Shown: positions 22,095 through 33,157 of the stretch, one piece after another
How the letters are laid out: the number at the start of each line of letters is the position of its first letter
Position numbering within the stretch: the first letter of the stretch is position 1
Assembly (NCBI GenBank): GCA_963971405.1
Contig: OZ020485.1
Span: forward strand, 12,648,001 to 12,712,000
Origin: Psococerastis gibbosa
Taxonomy: Eukaryota; Arthropoda; Insecta; Psocodea; Psocidae
Reading direction: 5' to 3'
DNA: 64,000 nucleotides
The notes under the pieces: generated by a model
Database searches by the model: none
Told to the model about the DNA's origin: nothing
Seen by the model: only the letters and a program-made list of their open reading frames with translations
Program-made: the position numbers and the translations under genes

Positions 22095-22438
22095 TGTATT
22101 GTTTCCGTATGAATTTTTGGCCATTGGCAAGCTAGAATACGTTCTCGATGTCAACCTACACCGGCTACAAGCGATAATAGAGATGAGACAAACTTACCAT
22201 TAACGCAATGAAACAGGCGAAAGCCGACTGTAATTTGTACTTCTCAATATAAACTTAGGCGCCCATTGTATTGTTTCCGTATGAATTTTTGGCCATTGGC
22301 AAGCTAGAATACGTTCTCGATGTCAACCTACACCGGCTACAAGCGATAATAGAGATGAGACAAACTTACCATTAACGCAATGAAACAGGCGAAAGCCGAC
22401 TGTAATTTGTACTTCTCAATATAAACTTAGGCGCCCAT
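22095..22438. repeat. 172-bp perfect tandem duplication
   Basis: 22095-22266 and 22267-22438 read as identical (TGTATTGTTTCCGTATGAAT to CTTAGGCGCCCAT). The unit is a piece of a dispersed family (landmarks GGCCATTGGCAAGC and ACAGGCGAAAGC) also seen near 36660, 58100 and 59520. The duplicated block includes the TTA target site and first bases of MITE copy B. Confidence 0.9.
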
Positions 22439-22804
22439 TCCACCGACCGGCTAGGGCTATTTTCAAAAGCGGTGACGTGGTAGCAGACATTCAAGACTTA
22501 GGCGGGGTTTCCACCGACCTCGCATTGCAGAATTAACGGAAATGTTTATTTTCCTCTATGCCATAGTTAAAATTGATCAATGATCATACAGTAAAATCAC
22601 AAACAAACAAACTAAAATTAAAAAATGGCGTCATGGTATATGTTAAGTACAAATATTTTAATAGATTTCAAAAATTCTAATTTCCGTCAATGTCATTTGC
22701 ATTCTGCAATGAGAAGTCGATGGAAACGCCACCGAAGTCTTGAATGTCTGCTACCACGTCACCGTTTTTGTAAATAGCCCTAGCCGGTCGGTGGAATGGG
22801 CGCC
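22430..22804. mobile_element. long-TIR MITE family M, copy B
   Basis: 375 bp, with ends GGCGCCCATTCCACCGACC and GGTCGGTGGAATGGGCGCC, flanked by TTA at 22427-22429 and 22805-22807. It has the same inner landmarks as the copy in the VPS72 intron. Confidence 0.9.
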
Positions 22805-22833
22805 TTATAAGCTCGTTAAACAATTCAAACAGA

Positions 22834-23004
22834 CAGGGCCGTAGCCAGAGGGAGGTCCAGGGGGTCCGGACCCCTCCCGAAATATTTACAGTGTACACTA
22901 GAATCTAGATAGAATGTAGTAGTTTTAAATATATTGAGGGTACCTCCCCTCAGCTATGTCGTCAAATGGATACCTCCCAAAAAGAATTTCTGGTTACGGC
23001 CTTG
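22834..23004. mobile_element. hAT-type MITE (CAGGGCCGTAGCC ends)
   Basis: 171 bp with ends CAGGGCCGTAGCCAGA and TCTGGTTACGGCCTTG. Flanks are CAAACAGA (22826-22833) and CACACAGA (23005-23012), 7 of 8 matching, an old 8-bp duplication. Confidence 0.85.
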
Positions 23005-23012
23005 CACACAGA

Positions 23013-24190
23013 TGGTTGATGGTTAGGTGGTACTATAGTGTACAATATTTTATTATTATCTAAGCTTCAATCACATGTCACGGGAAATGAGTTTAAAGTC
23101 ACGTGATGCATTTTATTAATGGGGGAAATGTGTCAAGCGATGACAAAGGGAGAATCCGGTGAGTAAGCCCGTCTGTGCGTGCGGTGCGTGGGGCGCCGAA
23201 AAATGACTCAAACGCGCCCCACACCTGCCCCTTAAGTCAGCGCCCCTATGTCAAGGCGCGAGTGTTCTCAATTTATATTAAAGCCTGGGGCAAATTTTCA
23301 TAAAGAAATAGCGACTTTTTGGTCTATTAATATTATGCGCAACCTAGCGGAGTTAGGGCTATAAAGCCCTCTCGTACTCTCAACTAGGAATGCCCGGGAC
23401 TGCCTGCTTTGCATAGCCCGAAAATGAAAAAAGCTCGTACCACTACTCTACATGCCTTGACTAATTTAGCACTTTAGTCATTGACCGTAGCTTGTGGAAC
23501 TGGCTGTTTATTGACAGTCTTGAAGAGCTGCAATAGCAAAAGGCCAATCTGGGCAATATTCCCCCTGTTGCTATCACCAGTGGACTCAACAAGTGGCATC
23601 CAAATTGTGGTTGCTAAGACCCTGTCAAAACACGCCAACAATGGGAATTACATTATTATTAAGTGGCTAGACATTGAGATGAGTTGAATAAGAATAAGTT
23701 TCCAGTCAGGGCCTGATTAAGAAATTAGACTCCACAAGGCTACAGCTTATGCGCCCCCCCCCCCCCCCCCTTCCAACTTTGAGGATCTGGCAGTTACCAC
23801 ATAGTCATGCACTATTGTAGGCTTACCAACAAGCACTTTTTTACCAAAAGTGCAAATGGTAAATAAATATGGTGGCTGGTGCGAAGGGTGGATCAGTAAT
23901 TTTGGGGAAATTTCGCCGCCCTAGGCTGCTGCCTAATCAATTTTTTTTTAACAGGGGATATATGTATAATATGTATGTATAAATAAATAAAAATATGCTT
24001 CTATGCTATTCTGGGATTTTGCTATTCGCGGATATCGGATAGTTCGGGCGTATAGCTTCAGTCCAAAATTGTTAACCAGTTTGGTTTTAATTTTTAAGAC
24101 CGTAAAATAATTATTGGGTTTTTAGGGTGGCTCCATCATCGTATGCAAAGTGGCGGCAAATGAAATCCGAAAGAAGCCACCATGCATTGG
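23013..24190. other. unassigned with one hAT-like end
   Basis: At 23707 a CAGGGCCTGATTAAG end is followed by a 17-base C run (23754-23770); the matching far end near 23930 (CTGCCTAATCA) is eroded. No gene is visible. Confidence 0.45.
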
Positions 24191-24470
24191 CAAGGCCGTA
24201 GCCAGGGGGGGTTCATGGGATTTCAACCCCCCCCCCCAAATTAAAAGGCTTGACACTGGATAGAATTGGATTTTGAGAGGAAAATAAAATCTACTATGTA
24301 ATATCCAATTTCTGAAACCCCCCGCCCCAGAAATAAAATCCTAGATTCTCAGATCCTCAGATTCGGGGGCAGTTAAGGTGACAATTTATTAATTTGTGAA
24401 TTTGTGGAAAACAGGTCATGTATGAGAAGAAATACCGGGGGGGGGGGGCATGGACATTTTTCCATAAGCT
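24191..24470. mobile_element. truncated hAT-type MITE
   Basis: The left end CAAGGCCGTAGCCAGGGGG matches those at 22834 and 60920. The inverse end is missing, and the sequence runs into a copy of family R. Confidence 0.5.
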
Positions 24471-25150
24471 AAAAATGGGTTTAAAAAAATTTGGCATGTA
24501 GGTTCACAAAAATCATGCCTCGCGACCAATTTTTTATTTTATTTTGGGCTAACTTAATTTGGGGGGATTTTATTCTCAAAAAACCCCAAAATACCGTCTA
24601 AAAAAATTAATCCCAAAAATGGCTCCAACGATTTCTTTTAAATTCACATAAATTGTAGTCATTATTAATGTTAACAAAATGCGGGGGGTCGCTTGCCCCT
24701 TGATAGTGCTTCTGAGGGTAAAAAAATAAAAATAACTCAATTTTCATGAAAAATGACTAAAAAATAATTTTTCTGTGGAACCTTTCCATCGATGATTTCT
24801 ACCTTCAGGTATGTTTTAATTGTTCAATAGAGTAAAAAACCAAATAGTATGCTTTCCTGAAAAAAATATTTGGTTCTGTGCAAAAAATTATTTTAGAAAG
24901 AATTATGGAAAATTCACGCTCCAATCCATTGCGTGTTACTACTGTTACAAAACTTACAATGTATTGGTCTGTTCGTTCCAGAATATGCAATTGAGTTTTA
25001 AGGGGTTTTTAATATATTGAGGTGGACCCCCACCCCCGGGGGATCCGAAATTTAACCATTGGGAAATTATTTACTATGAAATTACACATTATGTCTATCT
25101 ACTTATTTATAAATTGGAAATCATATTCGAGTAAACTCGGACCGGTTCTT
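24471..25150 (+). repeat. Helitron-like repeat family R, copy 2
   Basis: The 5' end is lost. Shared landmarks are GGCATGTAGGTTCACAAAAA, GGGCTAACTTAATTTGGGGG, GGGTCGCTTGCCCCTTGATA, and the 3' end GAGTAAACTCGGACCGGTTC. It shows the empty site of the Tc1/mariner insertion in copy 1 (AATTGTAGTC near 24650). Confidence 0.75.
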
Positions 25151-25210
25151 GAAATGGTGGCCTTAATCGCTCTTTTTTCGTTTATTCTGTGGGGCACTTC
25201 TTCGTTGGTT

Positions 25211-25400
25211 ATGTGGCCCTCTAGAGTTCTATATAGGAGAGATAGGATATTCGCTTTCCGCCGATACTATATTTTTGAATTTCTGGAACCACCCGCCTCG
25301 TTTCCTATGACCAGCCATTGAAAATACGTGCCAGGAGGCTACAGGATTCAAAAAAACATTTTGTCGATCTAGAATGTCCCATCCCTCATATGAAGAACTC
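25211..25400. mobile_element. GGAGAGATGGGACA-type MITE, copy 1
   Basis: The arms CTATATAGGAGAGATAGGAT and the inverse ATGTCCCATCCCTCATATG match the element at 52995-53168. The inner words AGCCATTGAAAATACGT and TTCAAAAAAACATTTTG are shared with the 47530 copy. Edges are uncertain. Confidence 0.65.
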
Positions 25401-25796
25401 TTGTCTCCTCTAAGTTATGCCTATGAGTTGTTTACCACATATTTGTTTGTTTTCGCCTATTGCTGTCAACAAGCGTCCCCGCAGCTCGTTGGATATGACG
25501 GGAAGGCGCCCCATAAGCTGACCGCAGCAGTCGTCTGGGCGGGGACTCCCCGCTTGTCAACAGAGCAAAAACACTTGTGATTGACTGCAAGGGGGTGGGG
25601 AGGGGGGCCCCCTGCTGGCTCCATATTAGACCCAATAAAATATTTTCTTCTGGAGGGGTAAACAAATTTATTAATCATGTCGCCAGCACTACAGACTGAG
25701 ACGGGGGCATACATTGTATTGCTGACTTGAATTTCATTCTGAAGCAGAATATATACAACAAACATGAGGTAACAGATTAACCAAATAAATAAACAT
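25401..25796. other. unassigned sequence
   Basis: No gene is supported. Open frames on both strands across 25374-25846 have no recognisable domain, and they overlap each other and the fold-back element that follows. Confidence 0.4.
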
Positions 25797-26717
25797 AGCT
25801 CAACCTCAAGTTTGTGGGGTCGCCACACTTGTCCCCCGGCCGCCATCTTAGAAAAAGGGGTGTAAACATTTTTTTCACGATATCTCGGAAACTATGCGTC
25901 TTACAAACAATTTGAAAGGACCTAATTTATGGAAAATTGGTTTGCCTACAAATATGTTTATATAACTTTTCGCCCTAAATTAAATATTAAAGAAGTTATA
26001 AGCAAAAAAGTAAGAAAAGTTTTATAGCCATTTTCTTTTTTGCTCTATAACATTTTTTTTATACATTTTACAAAAATATTACCTCAGACCAATCTTGTAG
26101 ATGATCTTTCGAGGAAAATTTTTCTCTATAACTTTTTTTATTTCATTCATTTAAAACGCTGTTACAGCGCTACAAAGTTGACCGGGCTCGTCAATGTTCA
26201 TGAGAATCCGGTCGAAATGAAATGTTTAACTTATTTTATATTTTGATGTATACATATTTTTACAAAATTTTTGTTAAATTCTTACAACTTCACTTATTCA
26301 TTCCTAACTCTTTTCCCCGCTACCTATGAGGTAGAGTCTATAGGCGTTTTTTTACGTGGTATCCCCATTAAGCCTTAGTTGGTAGTTATGGAGAAAAAAT
26401 TTCCTCAAAAGATCATCTACAAGATTGGTCTGAGGTAATTTTTTTGTAAAATGTATAAAAAAAATGTTATAGAGCAAAAAAGAAAATTGTTATAAACTTT
26501 TCTTACTTTTTTGCTTATAACTTCTTTAATATTTAATTTAGGGCGAAAAGTTATATAACATATTTGTAGGCAAACCAATTTGCCATAAATTAGGTCTTTA
26601 CAAATTGTTTGTAAGACGCATAGTTTCCGAGATATCGCGAAAAAATGCTTACACCCCTTTTTCTAAGATGGCGGCCGGGGGACAAGCGGGGCGACCCCGC
26701 AAACTTGAGGTTAAGCT
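25797..26717. mobile_element. 921-bp fold-back element with YY1-like motifs
   Basis: The left arm (about 25797-26135) and right arm (about 26380-26717) are inverted copies. Landmarks are AACCTCAAGTTTG, CGGCCGCCATCTTAGAAAAA, CGATATCTCGGAAACTATGC, TTATAAGCAAAAAAGTAAGA and CAATCTTGTAGATGATCTTT. The loop has no open frame of note. Each arm carries GCCGCCATCTT, which matches the animal YY1/Pho-type site AAGATGGCGGC. It is probably a MITE; the target duplication was not resolved. Confidence 0.85.
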
Positions 26718-27331
26718 TCTATTGACCCCCCTCACATGTTTCAAAAATAAAATTGCTGCCTCTAAGAAATGCAATACTCGGCCCCTAAATTGTAACATTT
26801 CAATGAACTACTAGCCCAACTGACTTCCATGCACATTACAATGCATCACTGGTAAATTGTGATACATAAAAATAAGTTTTACAGGATTCGTTGGCAGTAA
26901 ACGACTGCTTTTCCTTCATAAATAATGCACAATGCATGCACCGAATATTAGACTATTCGGTCGAGACTCCGAGAGCGTAGCCGAATATTCGGTATTCGGC
27001 CGAGAGCGTAGCTGAATATCCGGTACCTATTCGACCAAATCACTATTGATGATATCTCTAGTAAGGGCCCCTGTATATTATACTTCCAACTATAATAACA
27101 TAGAATAGATCACACCGAACCACATTAGCTCAGTATAGCAGATAGCGGGCAAACGCAGGGGGAAATGGCAAAGGAAATGTTGGGCTGAAAACATAAAAAA
27201 GTAAAATGTAAAATGTAGCAAGGAGGGGTGACAACGGAATCACAGGCGTTGTAGTTCTGCGCACTTGATGTACATCCTGTGCGTTTTATTGTACAGTTCA
27301 ATGTTTTGCGCACTTGATCGTGGGTCACATA
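26718..27331. other. repeat fragments, no gene
   Basis: A local duplication around CCGAATATTCGG and GAGAGCGTAGC lies near 26945-27025. From 27165 the words GGAAATGGCAAAGGAAATGT and TGACAACGGAA resemble the inverted element at 54540-55010. Confidence 0.45.
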
Positions 27332-27600
27332 AAGTGGCGGCGCCAGAAATTTAAAGGCGGGGGGGGGGGGCATGACTTCAATTTGGGGGCCAATGAAAAA
27401 ACAGAACATTTTTCATTGGGAAAAAGGTATACCGGTAGTGAAAGTAAGTAACTTGTAACCAGTTTTAATTCTGACGTTTTTTAATTACAAATATTCTGCT
27501 AAATAACATGTAAAATATTTCAAAAGTGGGGGGGACCGGGGGGCCGGAGAAACTTTCGGGGGGGGGGGGCACCGGGCACCCCCATAGCACCGCTACTGGC
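27332..27600 (+). mobile_element. hAT-type MITE (GTGGCGGCGC), copy 1
   Basis: The left end AAGTGGCGGCGCCAGAAATT is roughly the inverse of the right end CATAGCACCGCTACTGG. Flanks GTCACATA and GTCACAAC match at 6 of 8. G runs lie near each end. A second copy in reverse lies at 28340-28606. Confidence 0.65.
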
Positions 27601-28339
27601 GTCACAACTACGAAACAAGCCTGATTTGGGAAGCTTTCTTAATAGCTTCATTTTGACTGTATTTGGCTTATGGCGTGAACCAACAAAGTTGATTTCCTGA
27701 GCCGCTGATGCTCATCTTGCTAGCCTGGATACTTCAAAGTTCGCGCATTGATATGCAAAGTCGAGTGCAATCTCGACCTCAAAACTGAAATCTCCAAATC
27801 CAAAATTTTGACCATCAGGAAGCTTTCCTTCTGCTAAGCATAAATAGGAAAGCAATAATAAGCTTGTGGTATATCTAACTTTTGGCATTACAATAATTTC
27901 ATAGGATGCAATGAAAAAGAATTGGCAAGAAAGTTGGTTCGGAAAGGTTGGCGTCACTGCGGAGTGAGTATGGCGGCGAGAAGCGTGGCGCGCCAACCGT
28001 GATGGTGTTTACGTCGGCCGCTGTTTCTAGCTTCATTACGTCCATACAGAGACAAAATGGCTGCCAGCATGGATTATTACATAACAGGGGGGATGGGGGA
28101 GTCTCAAGTATACACACAATAAACAATTGGTCGGGGAGTTGTTTGTACTAGACCGTATCCAGGGTAGCAGGGGTGAATAATATGTTCCTCCCAGCTCCTC
28201 TCCAATGTTATCCAGGCTGCTTGGGATTTTTTTTTTATTAACTATACCGTATTACAGTGCCAACTCCAGCTTTTTAATATGGTACGCATACATTGCGTAA
28301 ATACGGTCTTATAATGGTCTATTGTGCCTCCTAGCTCCT
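27601..28339. other. spacer between inverted hAT copies
   Basis: 27752-27874 is a reverse-strand 5' end of family R (ATAAATAGGAAAGCA preceded by ACCATCAGGAAGC). 27640-27680 resembles the 54-kb inverted element. No exon was recognised. Confidence 0.5.
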
Positions 28340-28606
28340 ACGAAGTGGGGGCGATTTGGGCGTGCCCGTTGGAGCCTCCCCCCCCCCCCCCGAATGTTTC
28401 TCCGGCCCCCTGCCCCCCCCCTTTTGAGATATTTTACATGTTATGTAGCAGAACTTTTGTTATTCAAAAACGTCAGAATTAAAACTGGTTACAAGTTACT
28501 TACTATCATTATACCTACTCCCAATGAAAAATGTTTTGTTTTTTCTTTGGTCCCCCAGATAGAAGTCATGCCCCCCCCCCACCTTACAATTTCTAGCGCC
28601 GCCACT
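28340..28606 (-). mobile_element. hAT-type MITE (GTGGCGGCGC), copy 2
   Basis: Reverse copy of 27332-27600. On the minus strand it starts CAGTGGCGGCGCTAGAAATT and shares GGTATA..., AACTTGTAACCAGTTTTAAT and AACATGTAAAATAT with copy 1. The far end is not well defined. Confidence 0.7.
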
Positions 28607-31240
28607 GATTAAGCTACTAGTACTACTAGCCAAAAGTCCAAAACAGTTCTTTAAGAAATCAAGGCTTATAATACCTAATATACCTATAAAAGCAACACTT
28701 GGATCTTGAGGGAATTCGTTGCTCAGGTACCTGAAGTGAGTCCCATTTTTTTTCTTCGCTGTGGTCCGGGTATTTGTCCCGTAAGGGAGGCTACTGCAAG
28801 TGCCACCTAACTCGTCAGCTCCCTTAGAAGCAAATGACGCCCCAACTTTCCTTTCTTTTGCGCATAGTCAAATTGACTATAAATATGGTGTCATAAACTA
28901 GATAAAATATACCACCACGCTTTGACGTACATTTGGTAGGTAGCCATACCTAATACCGATTAGTATGTCATTGCACTTGTAGGCTCTTTGTATAAAAAAC
29001 TGTCACTGAGGTTGTCAGGTCGTAGGTGTTCCAATACTGTGGCCAATTGGTGTTTGCTACGGCCTCGTACTTTATATCAAAATGAAGAGGAACATTCTTT
29101 CTACTTTATGACTCTAAGTTACGTCTGAAATTTCATGAGAACCTCCATTTGCTCATAAGATCAGTTCTGATCGGTTTGTGTCCATTGTGTACAACATTGT
29201 TATTGTGACCACTAGTCATAGCAGCAGGGTGCACCTTGTCCAGACTTGCACAATTGACAAGTTGCTACATTTCAAAGTCAGTCCTGACAACCACCCCCAA
29301 TGTGTAAAAATATGCACAGCCACTGAAAAAATTAAAAATATTGGGGGTGAACACTGAAAAGCTCAAATTACGCTGCTGTCAATCACAAACTTTAACTTCA
29401 TTAACATTCTAGTGGGCGCGACGAACTCCTTTCATAATTTTTTGTTTGTCTACTTTCTGAGTTGTTTGCTATACTTTCAAAAAATCATTTATATATTGAC
29501 GATTTTTGGACAGGAACCCTCGGGAGCCTCTCCGGAACACCCTACCTAAGTTTCATCACAATCGGATCCGCGGTTTTGGAACGAATCGGCGATATAGATA
29601 TACAATAATAGATCAAAAGAAAATAATGCCATGTCAAACAAGCACAGATCCTGTTGTAGTAAACAGCAATCTTAAATTGGAACGGCCTCGAAAACAAATC
29701 AGCAAAAGAAAATAATAATAATAAACGAATGTAGCGGCAAAGTGCAGATATCTTGTTGCTGCTGCGGCAAACTACTGCCTCCGGACTGTCGGGAGCTGTA
29801 GGATGCTGTAGCCAGATGCCTCAGCTGATCGCGTTCAGACGAGCAGCGTGTCGCCGTTCGAAAGTGACCCCAACGAGTCTGGAGCCAGCGTGTGCCAACG
29901 CCATAAAACATAGCTGCCTAACAACCTCGGGCTCAGGGTCTTCCATTAATTCACAAATTGGAAGAGTGGAATGACAGTAAAATGTCGGCAAATATGGCGT
30001 CCAAGATCTTTTCCGGGGAAAAAAATAGGAAAAAGCCCTATGGCGCGGAGAAAGGGAGTCTGGTGCCACGGGGACTAGAACCAGAGGCGCGCGACGGGGC
30101 GCTGCGCCAATCCTCAACACATCCCCCCTCCCCATATTTATATCAACTTTTTTTTAATATATTTTTATTGTATCGTATACCATAGGTGTCGCCAACCATT
30201 GGCTGAAAAAGGCAGGCTGCCTCCCCTAGATACAAAAATTATTGAGATAATAGGTTAAATTCAATAATTTAATTGTTTTGACATTTCAAAGAGTCTTTCA
30301 AAATTTGTCCTGGCTAAAATGTGCCATTGCTATAAATATAATAGTAAAATTAATATAAATAAATAATTAAATAATAATAGTTTATGGGAATTTTCTCTTT
30401 ATTTAAAGTATAGGTGCCGAATTTGAAAAAGGCGCTTGACTTTCTCAATGGGGATGCACGTGGGGTTGTCGGCATGCGCATTGCTGACTCTTCTCTCTCC
30501 AATCGGGTTAATTACTTGCGGTTTCTTTCGTTTTTTTATGTTTGTTTTCCTTCCAAAGCTATTCAAGAGTTGTATACCTAATAGTATTTAAATATTAAGT
30601 TTGTGGTATACAATAACTGTATAAGTAGCCCACAGGTTAAACAGAGTGAGCTAAACACTAGGCAAATTTACCCCAGGAAAATTCTTTGATAAATTTGTTC
30701 CTGCCTAATAACATTCAGGAAATAGCATCCATAGACCATGACCCCTCTGGCCTGGATAATTCACTGATATATTCCTAATTATAATAATTTTTCTTAAATG
30801 TTACTGTTTTGTTTTGTTAAAGTAGGCCCCCAATGCAAGGGCATACTTAAATACTCTTAAAAGCATACAACTACACACGTATTTAATTAAATTAAATTGT
30901 GTCGAGGCCTCTAACCAGGATTTTATTTAGGGGGGGGGGGGTGTTAGTAGTAGTAAAGTTGTAAAAGGTCACACGGCGGAAGTTCAATTCTATCAAGTGT
31001 AAAGCCAAGACATTTCGGAAGGGCTGCATCCCCACCCCCCTGGTTTCGAGCCTGTGCTGTCTAGACTCTGAGACTCGCACAAGTTTACCTGTTTTAGTAC
31101 GAGTAAGCTAGCTACCAACTTTGCCCGAAACAGAAACAGAAGGTCATAAGTATACATTCAAGTTAAGTACTAACCCCTGTTGAGAGATTGATAATGAAGT
31201 ACCTGTCCACACCTTTTCTTCGGCATAAAAGCTTACTTAC
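28607..31240. other. long stretch without a supported gene
   Basis: 29065-29100 is a copy of the GAGGAACATT repeat. 29510-29600 (CCTAAGTTTCATCACAATCG then CGGTTTTGGAACGAATCGGC) resembles a dispersed repeat widespread in arthropod genomes. Frames near 29699-30185 have no known domain. 30928-30941 is a G run. No splice-supported exon was recognised. Confidence 0.45.
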
Positions 31241-31496
31241 TTACTTTATCTGGCTCAACAGTCCGTTAAGAACCTTGGCCGCTGCAACACATATCATACC
31301 TTCAATTTTCTCTCGACGACGCCATTCTCCTCCAGTTGTAAACGTTAACCTCCCGGAGGTCCTCACTAGCATCGGCAATCCCCCTCTTTCTCGGCCGACC
31401 CATGAATCTTTTGCCTTCTGGACCATTGCTCAACACCATTTTAGGCACGCTAGTTGAGCCTAGTTCCACCCATTCTTTCAGTCTCCCTGCTCTCAT
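31241..31496 (-). pseudogene. LINE-type reverse transcriptase C-terminal fragment
   Basis: Minus-strand frames read VLSNGPEGKRFMGRPRKR, then YNWRRMASSREN, and in the next frame AAAKVLNGLL. This is the endonuclease-reverse transcriptase tail (N PEGRR.GRPR.RW, WRR.A.DR, EAK.L.GL). One frame change is needed, so it is a dead fragment. Confidence 0.7.
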
Positions 31497-32249
31497 GTCA
31501 ATATTAAATTATAGATGGCTTCTGATGGCTGGTATACTATAGTACTACCAGTTCGGCCTAGAAGCAAACAAGGAAAACAAAATTCCGCGACAAACAACAT
31601 CCTAATAATAAACTGCGTCAAATAATTGCGTATTTTCAACTTTGTAGCCGGTCTGGCGGCCAGTTTTCTCCCCCCCCCCCCCCCCCCCCCACCAGCGAGT
31701 GTTGATGATGAGAAAGTATATTGCGGTCAAACTAAAGAAAAACATAATCCATGACTGCTGGCTCCAATAGCTAGACGAATGGTAGACAGCCGGAGGCGCC
31801 AAATCTGAGGGTGCCACCCTAGTTGGCGACTCTCCGCTGCTGTACAGCTGAGGCTGGTCTTCGTGGCGTCCTTCTTGTAAGATCGCTGAAATATAGACGC
31901 CATCGAGGTTGGCGCGTTGGCGCCAAATCTCAGTTCAAATAGGGTGAAACCCTTCTCGCCCCCCCACGTCCCTCCTTGTATTGTGCGCTGTAGCCTACAT
32001 CATCTCCTGCCAATGCATATATTGTAGATATAGGGTGTAATTTATTGGTTGAATTAGATTTATATATCGGCTATGGTCATTGGTTTTAATGGTACAAGTA
32101 TAAGAGGGGCCGGGGGAAGATGGGCGCCTGCAGAAATATTACTGAATAGTAAGAGATCATAGTGAGCAGTAGCGTAGCAATGGATGTGTGAAGGGGGGGG
32201 GGGCACGATGCTTATATAGGAGGCTTGTCAATTGTATTAACGCTTAAGC
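31497..32249. other. unassigned, with C and G runs
   Basis: A run of about 20 C lies at 31672-31690 and a G run at about 32193-32202. Words with GGCGCC occur at about 31793 and 31920. No gene is visible. Confidence 0.4.
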
Positions 32250-32395
32250 ACCTAATACATCGCACCGGTACCAAAAATGTTCCCCTGGGGGAACGAAATT
32301 TGTGAATCCAGAAAGATCTGGAATTGGCGGGATTCGAACCCACGATCGATGCCTTGCCGGGGCCTTGGAGAACCCCTGGAAGTAGAACATTTGCT
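32250..32395 (-). repeat. tRNA-derived SINE fragment
   Basis: On the minus strand GATCGTGGGTTCGAATCCCG is a clear tRNA B box. It is followed by a tail with AATTTCGTTCCCCCAGGGGA. The A-box side is degraded (AAGGCCCCGGCAAGGC). Confidence 0.6.
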
Positions 32396-32433
32396 TAGCT
32401 CCTTTAGGCTTTAAGAGGGGTTTCCCAAAACTG

Positions 32434-32456
32434 ATCTCTCTCTCTCTCTCTCTCGT
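32434..32456. repeat. (CT)n microsatellite
   Basis: About eleven CT units lie between the SINE fragment and the hairpin element that follows. Confidence 0.9.
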
Positions 32457-32476
32457 GTAGAACAATCCCAAACGCG

Positions 32477-32627
32477 TGAAGAACCAGTAGAATCCGGGCT
32501 GATGGGCCGTGGTCGAATTGAAAGTGATGATATGGAAGTTCACTTTCAATTCGACCACGGCCCATCAGCCCGGATTCTACTGGTTCTTCATTTGACTTCG
32601 GCCGTGATAGCCTTTGCAGTTACATAA
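32477..32627 (+). mobile_element. hairpin element P, copy 2
   Basis: Arms of about 48 bp (GAAGAACCAGTAGAATCCGG...GGCCGTGGTCGAATTGAAAG and the inverse) surround a short loop. They are followed by an unpaired tail ATTTGACTTCGGCCGTGATA...GCAGTTACAT. Flanks CCCAAACGCG (32467-32476) and CCCTAAACGCG (32628-32638) form a 10-11 bp target duplication with one indel. Confidence 0.85.
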
Positions 32628-32865
32628 CCCTAAACGCGCTAGCAGTAGGCTACCGTCTTCTTCGAGCGCCAGGGGCATGAGTGGAGGGTAAAAGACATCG
32701 TGACCGTTTACTAGTCGTCAAGAAAAGTAGGCTAGGTACCTACATAAGTACACCTGTCGCATGAGGGACAAGATATAATATCGTATTTCACTTAACTACT
32801 AGAGTGGAGTGTAAAAATTAAATAGAATGGAATACGCGTATATCTGTATTGATTCATAACAATTA

Positions 32866-33157
32866 GGGCTCTATATTAGACAGGTATTGTCATCCGCCAT
32901 TTTTTATCCATTATAAGTCTGGTGTATAAGCCAAGCATTGGGTGTTTACCTATTTATTTTTTAGAAATTTATCGTTATTTATTTATTATCATTTAAAAAA
33001 CGTTCTACCAATTAGGGAAGTGTTAATAAATAAAATAAATTAAACCGGGTTTTCGTTCTTTTCAATCTTTTTCTTTCTTAACTTATTACTTCAATATTAC
33101 CATATAGGAATTATAGGATAAAAAATGGCGGATGAAAATACCCGGGTATGTAGTGCC
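32866..33157. mobile_element. CCGCCAT-type MITE, copy 1
   Basis: 292 bp. The ends GGGCTCTATATTAGACAGGT and CCCGGGTATGTAGTGCC are partly inverted, with inner inverted words TCATCCGCCATTTTTTATCC and GGATAAAAAATGGCGGATGA. It is flanked by TTA on both sides (32863-32865, 33158-33160), a Harbinger-like duplication. Confidence 0.8.

Noticed and set aside
25374-25846. Overlapping frames of 68-126 codons on both strands
   Set aside because: No domain, overlapping opposite frames, and partly inside the fold-back element.
29699-30185. GC-richer block with frames on both strands
   Set aside because: No splice-site-bounded frame with a recognised protein; could be an unknown exon but is not supportable.
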